NCBI GenBank assembly: GCA_022008415.1
Contig: JAIRBC010000001.1
Coordinates: 62,001-126,000, forward strand
Source: Cerina litoralis
Lineage (GTDB): Bacteria > Bacteroidota > Bacteroidia > Flavobacteriales > Flavobacteriaceae
DNA: 64,000 bases
Reading direction: 5' to 3'
A model generated the notes under the pieces. It was not told the origin of the DNA and made no database searches. It saw nothing but the letters and a program-made list of their open reading frames with translations. The translations under genes were made by a program, and so were the position numbers. Positions 36,945 to 46,272 of the stretch are shown here, piece after piece; within the stretch, counting starts at the first letter, position 1, and each line of letters begins with the position of its first letter.

Positions 36945-38576
36945 CTAAGACGAGCAATCGCACAATTTAAGGACGGTTCCCGGTTGTAGATTTGAACCTT
37001 TGATACCGTTCCATTCCTTTAGGTTGTCCACGGTAATTCCGGGATATTTTCGAGAAATCGTCCATAGGGAGTCGCCCTGTTGTACCGTGTGTATTTTAGT
37101 CCCGTCGGGGATGGCCGTTTTTGATGCCGTGTTAGAAGGTTTTGATGCCGTTGCCTTAGAGGTGACCGGCTTTCTGGGGTATATGGTAAGTCGTTGTCCT
37201 ATCCTTAAATTATTGCTGCGCAATCCGTTCCATCTTTTAATTTGGCTGACCCCCACCCCATATCGCTCGGCAATTTTTCCCAAATAGTCTCCGCTCCTCA
37301 CTCTGTAACGAATTCGATCTTGGGCGGTCACCAATTGGGGCAAAGGCTTTTCCTCTGCCTCTATTTGTTGTTCTACCTGGGCATATATTGCATCTTCGTT
37401 ATTGACAAACTTACCAATGGCCGACACGGGTAGTCTTAAAGTATAATTTTTGCCATCCACATAGGGGATGATATCTAGCTTGTAGGACGGATTTAAAACT
37501 TCCAATTCTTCCTTGTCCACACCTACCAGTTCGGAGATTTGATCAAAGGTTATCATCTTTTTGATCTTTACCGTATCCGTTTCAAAGAACGGTCGTTCCA
37601 CTTTGCCAATAGCAAGGTCGTGTTCTTTGGCGTATTCAAATATATACATAACGGCCAAAAACGCAGGTACGTACCCCGCGGTTTCCCTAGGCAGGTTTCT
37701 CCTAATATTCCAATAGTTTGTACGCCCACCGGAACGCCTAATGGCTTTGTTTACATTTCCCGGTCCGGAATTGTATGCCGCGAGGACCAAATCCCAGTCC
37801 TCAAAAATGTTGTAGAGCTGGGATAGGTATTGGCACGCTGCCTTGGTAGACTTTATAGGGTCGCTTCGTTCGTCCACATAACTACTAACGCCCAGATCGA
37901 GCATCCTTCCGGTGCCATACATAAACTGCCAAAGTCCCGTAGCGCCCACCCGGGATTTTGCTCGAGGGTTCAGCGCAGATTCTATAATGGCCAAATATTT
38001 AATTTCCAAGGGGATATTGTAATTGTCCAGTTCCTGTTCAAACATAGGGAAGTAGAACTGGCTCGACACCAGCATCCGCTCAATAAAATCGCGTTTACGG
38101 GTCAAAAACATCTTTATGACATTCTCCAAAGAGGGATTGTAAGATATGTTGAAAGGGGTTCTTTGGTCCAACTTGGCCAATCGAGACTTTAACGTATCGG
38201 TATCTAGACTGTAATGGTATGTGGTATCTATCTCCAATTGGGAAACATCCTTGTAAATAGAATCGTAAAGCGAAGCATTGGCGTGCAATTGCTTTAACCA
38301 AAGGCTATCGTATTTAGCGGCTTCAGGGGAGTCCTTTAAATTGTACTTGGACAAAATCCTGGCATAAGAAACCTCACCGTCATTTAGTTGGGTAGGCTTT
38401 TCCTGTAGTTCCATCTGCTCCATGTCTGCCACGGTCAGTGCAATGGTGTCGGAAGTAATTTCGGAGGGTGGTGGTTGTAGGGTGTCATTCTTTACATTGG
38501 TCAATGTCTGCTGTGCCGCTAGGGGAACCGCAATCATAAAACATAAAAAAAATCTGATGTAAACTTGCCTGGCCAT
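36945..38576 (-). CDS. Lytic murein transglycosylase with two LysM domains (MltD-like)
   Basis: 543 residues. Signal peptide (FFLCFMIAVPLAAQ), a long helical N-terminal region, then an SLT domain near residues 180-300 with catalytic Glu in IIESALNPRAKSRVGATGLWQFM and AAYNSGPGNVNKAI. Two LysM repeats follow (RYRVRSGDYLGKIAERYGVG; IHTVQQGDSLWTISRKYPG). It cleaves peptidoglycan glycan strands with 1,6-anhydro ends; LysM anchors it to the wall. Followed by the DUF4837 lipoprotein. Confidence 0.93.
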   Translation of the reverse strand: MARQVYIRFFLCFMIAVPLAAQQTLTNVKNDTLQPPPSEITSDTIALTVADMEQMELQEKPTQLNDGEVSYARILSKYNLKDSPEAAKYDSLWLKQLHANASLYDSIYKDVSQLEIDTTYHYSLDTDTLKSRLAKLDQRTPFNISYNPSLENVIKMFLTRKRDFIERMLVSSQFYFPMFEQELDNYNIPLEIKYLAIIESALNPRAKSRVGATGLWQFMYGTGRMLDLGVSSYVDERSDPIKSTKAACQYLSQLYNIFEDWDLVLAAYNSGPGNVNKAIRRSGGRTNYWNIRRNLPRETAGYVPAFLAVMYIFEYAKEHDLAIGKVERPFFETDTVKIKKMITFDQISELVGVDKEELEVLNPSYKLDIIPYVDGKNYTLRLPVSAIGKFVNNEDAIYAQVEQQIEAEEKPLPQLVTAQDRIRYRVRSGDYLGKIAERYGVGVSQIKRWNGLRSNNLRIGQRLTIYPRKPVTSKATASKPSNTASKTAIPDGTKIHTVQQGDSLWTISRKYPGITVDNLKEWNGIKGSNLQPGTVLKLCDCSS

Positions 38577-38707
38577 TCTATTTATGATGAAGTGTTTTAG
38601 AAGCGATTTAAAACAATAATATATCCCTAAATTCTACTTCCAATAAAAATAATACTTTTATCCCAAAGTACATTAATAAATATATATTCCGTTAATCGAT
38701 AACGCCT

Positions 38708-39901
38708 TTATCCTTCCAATATTGCAGCGATACCAGGTAAGATTTTGCCTTCCAGGCTTTCCAACATTGCACCACCGCCCGTAGACACATAACTGACCTT
38801 GTCCTCGAACCCAAATTGCTTTACGGCCGCTACGGAATCGCCCCCACCAACCAAGGAAAAAGCGCCCGCTTGCGTAGCTTCATCTATAAAGTTTCCTATA
38901 GCAATGGTACCCATGGCGAAATGCTCCATTTCAAAGACCCCAATCGGACCGTTCCACAAAAGGGTCTTGGATTTCAGGATTACGCTTTTAAAGTTCTCCA
39001 ATGTTTTGGGTCCCGCGTCCAAACCTTGCCATCCATCCGGAATTTTATCCACAGCTACCACTTGGGTCCTAGCGTTGTTATCAAAATCATCCGCCGCCAA
39101 AACATCTACCGGAAGGTGTACCTGTACGCCTTTTTCACCTGCCTGTTTTAATATGTCCAATGCCAGGGTTTGCTTGTCATCCTCACAGATAGAGTCCCCC
39201 ACCTTGCCCCCTTGGGCCTTGATAAAGGTATAGGTCATTCCTCCCCCGATGATCAAATGGTCTACTTTGTCCAATATATTCTCTATGATGGTGATTTTGG
39301 AGGACACCTTGGAGCCTCCGAGAATAGCGGTAACGGGTTTTTCACCGGTCTTCATTACCTTTTCGATTGCCTCGATTTCCTTGGCCAGCAAGTAACCAAA
39401 ACACTTTTTACCGGGAAAAAATTGAGCCACTACGGTAGTGGAGGCATGCGCCCTGTGGGCCGTTCCAAAGGCATCGTTTACATAAATGTCTCCCAATTTT
39501 GACAATTGCTGCGCAAATCCTTTATCGCCTTTCTCCTCTTCGGCATGAAACCTAAGGTTTTCCAGCAACAGAACTTCACCTGCATTTAAATCTTTGGCGG
39601 CCTTTTCCGCCAGTTCCCCAACACAATTGCCGACAAACTTAACCTGAACCCCAATAATATCCGAAACCGTCGTAGCGATATGTTCCAACGACAGGTCCGG
39701 ATTCGACTTCCCGTCCGGTCTCCCTAAATGGCTCATCAGAATGGCACTGCCGCCATCTTCCAATATTTTAATAATCGTAGGTTTGGCAGCTTCAATACGA
39801 TTGGTATCGGTAACCTTAAAATCGGCATCCAAGGGAACATTAAAATCCACACGAACCAGCGCCTTTTTATTTTTAAAATTGAAATCATCGATCGTTTTCA
39901 T
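38708..39901 (-). CDS. pgk: Phosphoglycerate kinase
   Basis: Glycolytic enzyme transferring phosphate from 1,3-bisphosphoglycerate to ADP, 397 residues, normal length. N-terminal RVDFNVPLD (residues 17-25), SHLGRPDGK near 60, [13 protein letters not shown] near 113, [11 protein letters not shown] near 195, and GGGDSVAAV near 352. Monocistronic, with a 131-base gap to the transglycosylase gene downstream. Confidence 0.97.
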   Translation of the reverse strand: MKTIDDFNFKNKKALVRVDFNVPLDADFKVTDTNRIEAAKPTIIKILEDGGSAILMSHLGRPDGKSNPDLSLEHIATTVSDIIGVQVKFVGNCVGELAEKAAKDLNAGEVLLLENLRFHAEEEKGDKGFAQQLSKLGDIYVNDAFGTAHRAHASTTVVAQFFPGKKCFGYLLAKEIEAIEKVMKTGEKPVTAILGGSKVSSKITIIENILDKVDHLIIGGGMTYTFIKAQGGKVGDSICEDDKQTLALDILKQAGEKGVQVHLPVDVLAADDFDNNARTQVVAVDKIPDGWQGLDAGPKTLENFKSVILKSKTLLWNGPIGVFEMEHFAMGTIAIGNFIDEATQAGAFSLVGGGDSVAAVKQFGFEDKVSYVSTGGGAMLESLEGKILPGIAAILEG

Positions 39902-40249
39902 ACAAATAAATTCAAATTAATAACTTAGTAATTGACCGGAACAGTGAGAATACCCTCCTGCCCGGTGGACAAAAAATATACAAAAAAGACAGGCCTTTTA
40001 TCTTTTGACATTTCCATATTGCTTTGGACAATGCCCCTCGTTCCAAGTACTGTGTTCTTTTTTAATCCATCCATATTTTGACGGTTCCCTCCAAAATAAT
40101 TAAATCCCCCAAGCTGGGTTTTGTATACTTAGGCATTTTAGAGAAAGGCAAATGTAAAGATTTAAGGTAATGCTGTCCATTTTATAGCTCCTTTTTTATA
40201 AAACATGTCACCTGGGTACAGAAAAACCAAAAAATCCTATCTTTGGCCT
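39902..40249. other. Divergent promoter region between pgk and holB
   Basis: About 350 bases. I see no gene. The holB -7 box is at its right end. For pgk no exact TAnnTTTG is found on the minus strand. An AT-rich stretch at 39902-39930 is the likely pgk promoter zone. Confidence 0.35.
40238..40245 (+). promoter_or_regulatory. -7 promoter box for holB
   Basis: TATCTTTG matches TAnnTTTG and ends four bases before the ATG at 40250. Transcription would begin at or within a few bases of the start codon, an extreme leaderless case. An ATG at 40205 is upstream of the box and is therefore unlikely to be used. Confidence 0.5.
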
Positions 40250-41407
40250 ATGCGGTTCAAAGACATCCTAGGGCTTGCCCATATAAAGAATCATCTGGTC
40301 AAAAGCGCTGATGCCGGGCGCATCTCGCATGCGCAACTATTTGTGGGGCAAGAAGGCCGCGGTACTTTGCCAATGGCCATAGCTTATGCCCAATATCTTC
40401 TTTGCAATAATCTGGGCGGAGAGAACATTGGGGGCAATGATTCCTGTAATTTAAAATGTGCGAACCTCACCCATCCCGATCTGCATTTTGCCTTTCCCGT
40501 TGCAAATTCCGACAAAGTAAAGAGCCATGCCGTGAGCAATCACTTTATGGAAGAGTGGCGGCTGTTTGTCAAGGAACAGCCTTATGGCAACTTATTTGAT
40601 TGGTACCAGCTGATCGGAATTGAAAAAAAACAAGGGCAAATTGGTGTTGACGAAGCTCAGGATATAGTAAAAAAACTCGCGCTAAAACCTTACGAGGGAG
40701 GGTACAAGGTAATGATCATTTGGATGGCAGACAAAATGAATACGCCTGCCGCGAACAAACTGTTAAAGCTTATAGAAGAGCCCCCGGAGAAAACGGTTTT
40801 TATTTTAATTGCCGATGACGAGGAGCAAATTTTGCAGACCATACGCTCCCGGTGTCAAATACTACAATTCCCTCCCCTTGCCGAAGATGCTATTTTGGAA
40901 GCTTTGTTGGCCAAAGGGCTGGCAAGGGAAGAGGCGGTAATAATAGCCCATGAGGCCAACGGGGATTTCAACAAGGCACTGGACCTGATGAACCGGGATT
41001 CCGAAGACCTTGTTTTTGAAAGGTGGTTTGTACATTGGGTGCGAAGTGCCTTTAAGGCCAAAGGAAACAAAGCGGTTATTCACGAACTGATTCTCTGGAG
41101 CGAGGAGGTGGCCAGAACGGGCAGGGAGACCCAAAAGAATTTTCTGCGTTACTGCCTCGCCATAATGAGGGAAGCCCTGTTGATCAACTACAATATACCG
41201 GAACTGACCTATATGAACATCCGTGTAGACGATTTTGAATTACGGAAATTTGCACCATTTATTCATGAAAACAATATTTTGGGGATAACCGACGAATTGG
41301 AAAGCTCCATTTTTCACATAGAACGCAACGGCAATTCCAAGATAATATTTATGGACCTATCCATAAAGCTAACCCGGTTGCTCCATAAAAAAATGGCGGC
41401 CACATAA
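40250..41407 (+). CDS. holB: DNA polymerase III delta-prime subunit
   Basis: Clamp-loader subunit, 385 residues. AAA+ fold with HIKNHLVKSADAGRISHAQLFVGQEG, a cysteine cluster (LLCNN, DSCNLKC) typical of the zinc module, and VMIIWMADKMNTPAANKLLKLIEEPPEKTVF, the conserved Walker B/sensor region. The P-loop is degenerate, as expected for delta-prime. The ATG 40250 gives MRFKDILGLAHIK, matching related N-termini; an in-frame ATG at 40205 adds 15 residues but precedes the promoter box. Confidence 0.9.
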   Translation: MRFKDILGLAHIKNHLVKSADAGRISHAQLFVGQEGRGTLPMAIAYAQYLLCNNLGGENIGGNDSCNLKCANLTHPDLHFAFPVANSDKVKSHAVSNHFMEEWRLFVKEQPYGNLFDWYQLIGIEKKQGQIGVDEAQDIVKKLALKPYEGGYKVMIIWMADKMNTPAANKLLKLIEEPPEKTVFILIADDEEQILQTIRSRCQILQFPPLAEDAILEALLAKGLAREEAVIIAHEANGDFNKALDLMNRDSEDLVFERWFVHWVRSAFKAKGNKAVIHELILWSEEVARTGRETQKNFLRYCLAIMREALLINYNIPELTYMNIRVDDFELRKFAPFIHENNILGITDELESSIFHIERNGNSKIIFMDLSIKLTRLLHKKMAAT

Positions 41408-41490
41408 ACTATTTGGTCACGGGTGGTCTGGGTAAGACAAAGTTCTGATCAGAAACAATCATATTGCAAGAACACAGAAAAATTTAAAAT

Positions 41491-41889
41491 ATGGAATACA
41501 TACTCGGTAACGTCACAGAAATTCTCTTACTTCTTTTTCTAATGATCGTGTTTTTACAAAGCAGCATCGATAAAATTGTCGATTGGAAAGGAAATCTTTC
41601 CTTTCAAAAACAGCACTTTGCAAAAACATTTATGAAAGACCTGGTACCATTTTTGCTGGCTACGATTACGGTCACTGAATTGACAACCGGCATCCTTTGT
41701 ACTTTGGGTCTTTATCAGATAGTTGTCTTAGGGAAGGAAAGCTTGGCCCTTTTTGGAGCCATTGTAGCCTGTATATCGCTTCTGATGCTGTTACTAGGCC
41801 AAAGGATCGCCAAGGATTACGGAGGGGCGCAAACCATTGTTATTTACTTAGTTCCGGCAGTTTTCTTGGTGTTTTTACTACAGGAATAA
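41491..41889 (+). CDS. DoxX-like small membrane protein
   Basis: 132 residues with four helices: ILLLLFLMIVFLQSSIDKI, FLLATITVTELTTGILCTL, LALFGAIVACISLLMLLLG and TIVIYLVPAVFLVFLL. The helix pattern and SIDKIVDWKGN resemble DoxX/DoxD-type proteins. Function unknown. It lies 83 bases after holB on the same strand. Confidence 0.7.
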   Translation: MEYILGNVTEILLLLFLMIVFLQSSIDKIVDWKGNLSFQKQHFAKTFMKDLVPFLLATITVTELTTGILCTLGLYQIVVLGKESLALFGAIVACISLLMLLLGQRIAKDYGGAQTIVIYLVPAVFLVFLLQE

Positions 41890-41939
41890 CTAGGCGCAAA
41901 AAAAAGCTATAACTACTCGATTGAAAACCAAGCAAAAAA

Positions 41940-41969
41940 AACCCTGACTATTTATCCATAGTCAGGGTT
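41940..41969 (-). terminator. Intrinsic terminator between the DoxX-like and OmpH-like genes
   Basis: AACCCTGACTA (41940-41950) pairs perfectly with TAGTCAGGGTT (41959-41969) around an 8-base loop. On the minus strand it is followed by a run of at least seven T, so it terminates the OmpH-like gene. It can also serve the plus-strand gene that converges on it. Confidence 0.85.
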
Positions 41970-42017
41970 AATCATACCGTCTTCCTCGCCAATGCGAATT
42001 CTCGTTTTTATTTAGTA

Positions 42018-42524
42018 TTACTTTTTGTACTTGTCGTTCAACAGTTTTAAAATCTCGGCCGTAAGGTCTTTGGCGCTATCTCCATAAAGAACGCTTCCGC
42101 CTTCTCCCCCACCAAGAATGTATGTATAGCCGTTAGCTATACCATATGAAGCGATTTCTTTTTTAACCTTACTGATCAAACTGTCCATTTCTACCTGACT
42201 ACCCATCTGTAATTCTTGTTCCTGTTGTTGCAACTGTTGCCCGATCCTTTGGCCCCTCTGCTGAAACTGACCGTATTGTTCCTGGGCCTCCTTTTGGCTC
42301 ATGGAAGAGGCCTTCGCCTGAAACGCCTGAGCCTCCGCCTGAAACGCTTGGGAAATACTATCCCTCTGTTTTGTCAGGGCGTCGGCCTTGGTCTTAAACT
42401 TGGCCTGAATATCTATTTGCTCCTGATATTCCTTCATTAATTTAACGTTGTCTACAAAACCGATTTTATTCTGCTGACAAGCCATTACCCCAAAAAGGGC
42501 AAATGACATAATTACTTTCTTCAT
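42018..42524 (-). CDS. OmpH/Skp-family periplasmic chaperone-like lipoprotein
   Basis: 168 residues from the ATG at 42524 (a TTG three codons earlier is less likely). The lipoprotein signal has lipobox GVMAC, followed by a Gln-rich coiled coil (residues about 25-110, with QAFQAEAQAFQAKASSMSQKEAQEQYGQF), then a C-terminal domain GIANGYTYILGGGEGGSVLYGDSAKDLTAEIL. OmpH/Skp proteins hold outer-membrane proteins in the periplasm. The lipid anchor is a difference from classic soluble Skp. Confidence 0.88.
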   Translation of the reverse strand: MKKVIMSFALFGVMACQQNKIGFVDNVKLMKEYQEQIDIQAKFKTKADALTKQRDSISQAFQAEAQAFQAKASSMSQKEAQEQYGQFQQRGQRIGQQLQQQEQELQMGSQVEMDSLISKVKKEIASYGIANGYTYILGGGEGGSVLYGDSAKDLTAEILKLLNDKYKK

Positions 42525-43063
42525 TTGTTTCAATTTATCGTTCCTTATTTGTCACAACAGCCCGACGGTGTCATTTTGGCGTGGCACGGGCGGACGGGTG
42601 TAACCCTTGATGTTAAAAAATAATCTTTTCCTTTTGTACCTTAAAGATTCTTATAGACAGGTCGGTTGCATTGTGGAAATGATTTTGGTTGCACAAAAGT
42701 AACAAAGCTTTTTGAGAAATAATGAAACTCGTCAATTTTAGTACCTTACAAAATACAATTGCAATAATACTGTTGCCAGCCGGGCCTTGACTCCTCCGTT
42801 TCCCCGATAGTTTGGATCGTAAACCAAAAAGTGAAATCTAAATCAGAAAGCTCTTTCCCTTATCAATACTGTACAGATCCAAAATTTACAATACAAACGA
42901 TCCTTCTGTCCGTAATAAATAAAAATTATTGTATATGACAAATATCATAGCCTATAGCTATGAATTTCGATCGATTTCCGGGCGTTCTGATGTGTTTTTG
43001 AATTACTCGGTAACATATTCCTGGTCTAATAGCTGAAACCTCCTTAGAGCGTCTTAAAATAGA
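42525..43063. other. Intergenic region upstream of the OmpH-like gene
   Basis: About 540 bases without a supported gene. A minus-strand -7 box TACTTTTG (42694-42701) is present, giving a leader of about 165 bases. Between 42750 and 43063 the sequence is AT-rich with no stem-loops or coding pattern that I can support. Confidence 0.4.
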
Positions 43064-43915
43064 TTAATGGCGTTTTTGAAGCACATAGACGATAGAAGAA
43101 TACTCCTTGTTTCCCCAAGCGCGTATATTGGACCATAGTCCTACCAGAAATCCTTTTACAAAAGATTGCTTACCGCTTTTATATTTTTCGGATAATAGGG
43201 AAACATAAAAGGCATCAAAAACCATTGGGTTGGTTTGCACTACCTTCAGGGAATGATTCATAAATAGCTTTTCGATAGAGGTTCTTGAAAAATGCCAAAG
43301 ATGTCTGGGCACATCAAAGGCGGCCCAATATCTCTTGTAGAATTTGGCATCGAAAGATTTAAAATTGGGGACGGCGACGATCAAGATTCCCGAATCCTCC
43401 AGATGGGAAGATAGGCTTTTTATCTGTTTGTCCAAGTTTGGCAGGTGCTCCAAAACGTGCCACAAGGTTATTATCTGATATGTATTTGCCTGAAGTGATT
43501 GGAGGCCTGTCTCCAATTCAATTCCCTTTTCAGCTGCCCTTTGTTTTGCCGTTGGGTTGGGCTCCACTCCTTTTACGGTCCATCCACTTTCTTTTGCCGC
43601 CACCAGAAAATCTCCCGTTCCGGCACCTACATCGAGAAGGGTTTTGTTTCCGTTTGCAAAAGATTCGATCATTTTTACCTTTCTTTGAAGGTTGTGCTTT
43701 TTAATCCTTTGGTACAAAAAGTTAACAAGTCCGCGACTAGAATCCGTGTGAGAAATATAATCTTCACTGGCGTAATACCGGTCCAAACTTTGGGGTTGGG
43801 GATGGGTAACAAGCATCTCCAATTCCTCGTTATAAAGCAATTGAAAATCCTCGCCCGTAACAGAAAAATCATTGGTGCTGAGAAAAACATTCTCTATTAA
43901 ATCCTCGGTCTTCAT
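43064..43915 (-). CDS. Class I SAM-dependent methyltransferase
   Basis: 283 residues. The SAM-binding motif I is LLDVGAGTGDFLVAAKESG near residue 93, motif II ITLWHVLEHLPN near 150, and GILIVAVPNF follows. The N-terminus has a short RYYASEDYISHTDSSRGL segment typical of Flavobacteriaceae ubiG-like methyltransferases that sit near mnmG. The substrate is unknown. Confidence 0.9.
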   Translation of the reverse strand: MKTEDLIENVFLSTNDFSVTGEDFQLLYNEELEMLVTHPQPQSLDRYYASEDYISHTDSSRGLVNFLYQRIKKHNLQRKVKMIESFANGNKTLLDVGAGTGDFLVAAKESGWTVKGVEPNPTAKQRAAEKGIELETGLQSLQANTYQIITLWHVLEHLPNLDKQIKSLSSHLEDSGILIVAVPNFKSFDAKFYKRYWAAFDVPRHLWHFSRTSIEKLFMNHSLKVVQTNPMVFDAFYVSLLSEKYKSGKQSFVKGFLVGLWSNIRAWGNKEYSSIVYVLQKRH

Positions 43916-44344
43916 ATTATAATTTTTTCATATACTCCCAAACTGGAACACTCTCCAAAACTCGGTCCTTGAAAACTTAATTGCGCAATCTTTCTCGGGA
44001 CAATCCGCCGGGATAATATTTCAAAATTCCGGGGCCATACATTAAATTCAAATAACCCTTCCAAGTCTCGAAGACAATACTTGTACAAATGATTATTGCA
44101 AACTAGTTACACTTTTATGTTTATCCGCCACCCTGAAAACAAATCTTTTGGAGGCCGAATAATGCACAGTATTCTTCAAAGGATCCTCCCTATGACGACC
44201 GGAGGTGTCCTGGAGTGCACCGTACGGGACGGAGGGTTCGAAATCGCAGGCCCAGGCCCCGCGATTTTGGAGTTCGGAACTAAAACCAAGGGCTCGGACT
44301 TCCAAATCCTCCTTTTAAATCAATGCGTTTAGCACTCACAAAAA
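43916..44344. other. Unexplained GC-rich, structured intergenic region
   Basis: About 430 bases between the methyltransferase and the parS hairpin. The half 44130-44310 is GC-rich with strong pairing: AAATCGC...GCGATTT (44240-44268) and AGTTC-G-GAACT (44271-44281). A tRNA-like GGGTTCGAA word occurs at 44234-44242, but no cloverleaf fits. A 70-codon minus-strand frame covers it (44093-44305), but its composition does not look like a gene. It may be an RNA element or a repeat. Confidence 0.4.
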
Positions 44345-44372
44345 CGAGGATGTTCCACGTGGAACATCCTCG
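44345..44372 (-). terminator. Perfect 28-bp palindrome at the end of mnmG, containing parS-1
   Basis: Each 14-base arm is the exact reverse complement of the other (44345-44358 and 44359-44372). In the minus-strand transcript of mnmG it forms a long stem followed by TTTTT, 24 bases after the stop, as expected for an intrinsic terminator. The central 16 bases are the ParB-binding word TGTTCCACGTGGAACA, so one sequence could serve two roles. Confidence 0.7.
44351..44366. promoter_or_regulatory. parS-like centromere site 1
   Basis: TGTTCCACGTGGAACA is a perfect 16-bp palindrome, identical to a well-known parS variant; the Bacillus word differs at two symmetric positions. A second perfect copy lies 1.9 kb away at 46277-46292. 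Two copies by chance in 64 kb are extremely unlikely. Expected ligand: ParB/Spo0J, which loads there to organise and segregate the origin region. Confidence 0.75.
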
Positions 44373-44395
44373 CTGCCGTGTCTTTCTTCCTCGGC

Positions 44396-46264
44396 CTATC
44401 TACCCATATAAACAAGCAATACACTTATATCATTAGGCGAAACACCACTAATTCTGGAAGCTTGTGATATTGTTGTGGGCCGTATCTTCCTGAGCTTTTC
44501 CCTAGCTTCAAACGAAAGCGAATTAAGTTCCGAATAATTGAAATCTTCGGGGATCTTTACATTTTCCAGCCGTTGTAGTTTATCCGCATTATTCTTTTCT
44601 TTCGCTATGTAACCAGCGTATTTTACCTGAATCTCGGTTTGCTCCATCACCTCCGCATTAAGTCCCTTTTCCTTTACAAAATCGGCTACCGAACCCAGTT
44701 GTAACATATGTCCCATAGTTACCCTAGGCCTAGAGAAAACCTTGAACATTTTGTCCGATTGTTTTACCACAGCCGAATCGACACTCTCTAAAATAGGATT
44801 TATCTCCTCCGGGCCAATGCTGGTTTCCTTGAAAAATCTGACAAATTGATTGGACTTGCGCTCCTTTTCTTCCATTCGTTCTAGCCGCTCCTTACTGGCC
44901 AAACCTATTTCATAACCCTTTGGAGTTAATCTTAAATCGGCATTATCCTGACGTAAAAGGGTGCGGTACTCAGCCCTAGAGGTAAACATACGATAAGGTT
45001 CTTCGGTGCCCTTGGTAATCAGGTCGTCGACCAAGACACCAATATACGCCTCATCCCTGCTTAAAATAAACGGATCGCGCTCATTAAGTTTAAGATGCGC
45101 ATTGATGCCCGCCATTAAGCCCTGGGAAGCAGCCTCTTCATAACCCGTTGTGCCATTAATTTGCCCGGCAAAATACAAGTTCCCCACCAACTTTGTCTCT
45201 AAAGTATGCCTCAATTGAGTGGGTGGAAAATAATCGTATTCAATTGCATATCCAGGTCTAAAGAACTTCACTTTCTCGAAACCCTTTACCGATCTTAAGG
45301 CCCGAAACTGGACTTCTTCGGGCAGGGAGGTAGAAAATCCGTTTACATATACCTCTACGGTATTCCAACCCTCCGGTTCCACAAAAATCTGATGACTATC
45401 CCTATCGGCAAAACGATTGATTTTGTCCTCTATTGACGGACAATATCTGGGGCCCACACTTTTAATTCGACCGTTAAACATGGGGGAACGATCAAAACCT
45501 TCCCTTAGCAATTCGTGCACCACCGGACTGGTATGCGTCATAAAACAATCTCGTTGCGCTTTAAGGATAGGGGTATCCAAATAGGAAAACTTATCGGGCT
45601 TTGAATCCCCTGGTTGGGGAATCATGATGGAATAATCTAAAGAACGCCCATCTACCCTAGGCGGGGTTCCTGTTTTCATTCTCCCGCTCTCAAAACCCAA
45701 GGACACCAATTGTTCGGTTATCCCAGTAGCCGCCCTTTCTCCTGCACGACCCCCCCCAAATTGTTTATCCCCAATATGGATTAACCCATTTAAGAACGTA
45801 CCATTGGTAAGAACTACAGCCTTGGTGCGAATTTCCAGGCCCAAAGAAGTCCTTACGCCAATTACTCTATCCCCATCCAATATAAGTCCAGAGACCATAT
45901 CCTGATAAAAATCCAAATCCGGGATATTCTCCAACGCCAAACGCCACTCCTCTGCAAAACGCATCCTATCGTTTTGGGCCCTGGGGCTCCACATAGCAGG
46001 TCCTTTAGATTTGTTTAGCATCTTAAACTGAATGGCAGATTTATCGGCAACTATGCCACTATATCCACCAAGGGCATCAATTTCCCGTACTATTTGCCCC
46101 TTGGCAATACCGCCCATTGCAGGATTACAGGACATTTGTCCTATAGTCTGCAAATTCATGGTGACCAACAGAGTCTTAGACCCCATGGTTGAGGCCGCGG
46201 CGGCGGCCTCAGCCCCTGCATGACCTCCACCAACCACAATTACGTCGTACTCCTTATCAAACAT
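44396..46264 (-). CDS. mnmG: tRNA uridine-5-carboxymethylaminomethyl modification enzyme MnmG (GidA)
   Basis: FAD-dependent enzyme that, with MnmE, modifies U34 of tRNAs reading two-codon boxes. 622 residues, normal length. The dinucleotide-binding fold is VIVVGGGHAGAEAAAAAS near residues 8-25, then NPAMGGIAKGQIVREIDALGG, MKTGTPPRVDGRS, and the C-terminal LRKIRPTTISQASRISGVSPNDISVLLVY. It is the last gene of DUF4175-ybeY-mnmG, nine bases after ybeY. It is flanked on both sides by parS-like sites, matching the frequent location of gidA near replication origins. Confidence 0.96.
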   Translation of the reverse strand: MFDKEYDVIVVGGGHAGAEAAAAASTMGSKTLLVTMNLQTIGQMSCNPAMGGIAKGQIVREIDALGGYSGIVADKSAIQFKMLNKSKGPAMWSPRAQNDRMRFAEEWRLALENIPDLDFYQDMVSGLILDGDRVIGVRTSLGLEIRTKAVVLTNGTFLNGLIHIGDKQFGGGRAGERAATGITEQLVSLGFESGRMKTGTPPRVDGRSLDYSIMIPQPGDSKPDKFSYLDTPILKAQRDCFMTHTSPVVHELLREGFDRSPMFNGRIKSVGPRYCPSIEDKINRFADRDSHQIFVEPEGWNTVEVYVNGFSTSLPEEVQFRALRSVKGFEKVKFFRPGYAIEYDYFPPTQLRHTLETKLVGNLYFAGQINGTTGYEEAASQGLMAGINAHLKLNERDPFILSRDEAYIGVLVDDLITKGTEEPYRMFTSRAEYRTLLRQDNADLRLTPKGYEIGLASKERLERMEEKERKSNQFVRFFKETSIGPEEINPILESVDSAVVKQSDKMFKVFSRPRVTMGHMLQLGSVADFVKEKGLNAEVMEQTEIQVKYAGYIAKEKNNADKLQRLENVKIPEDFNYSELNSLSFEAREKLRKIRPTTISQASRISGVSPNDISVLLVYMGR

Positions 46265-46272
46265 ACCTTTAA

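Noticed and set aside
44234-44242. A tRNA T-loop-like word GGGTTCGAA
   Set aside because: No matching acceptor stem, anticodon arm or D-arm can be drawn around it.
44093-44305. A 70-codon minus-strand reading frame in the GC-rich gap beside parS-1
   Set aside because: Atypical composition, no recognisable domain and no promoter box; the region is better explained by structured or repeated noncoding DNA.
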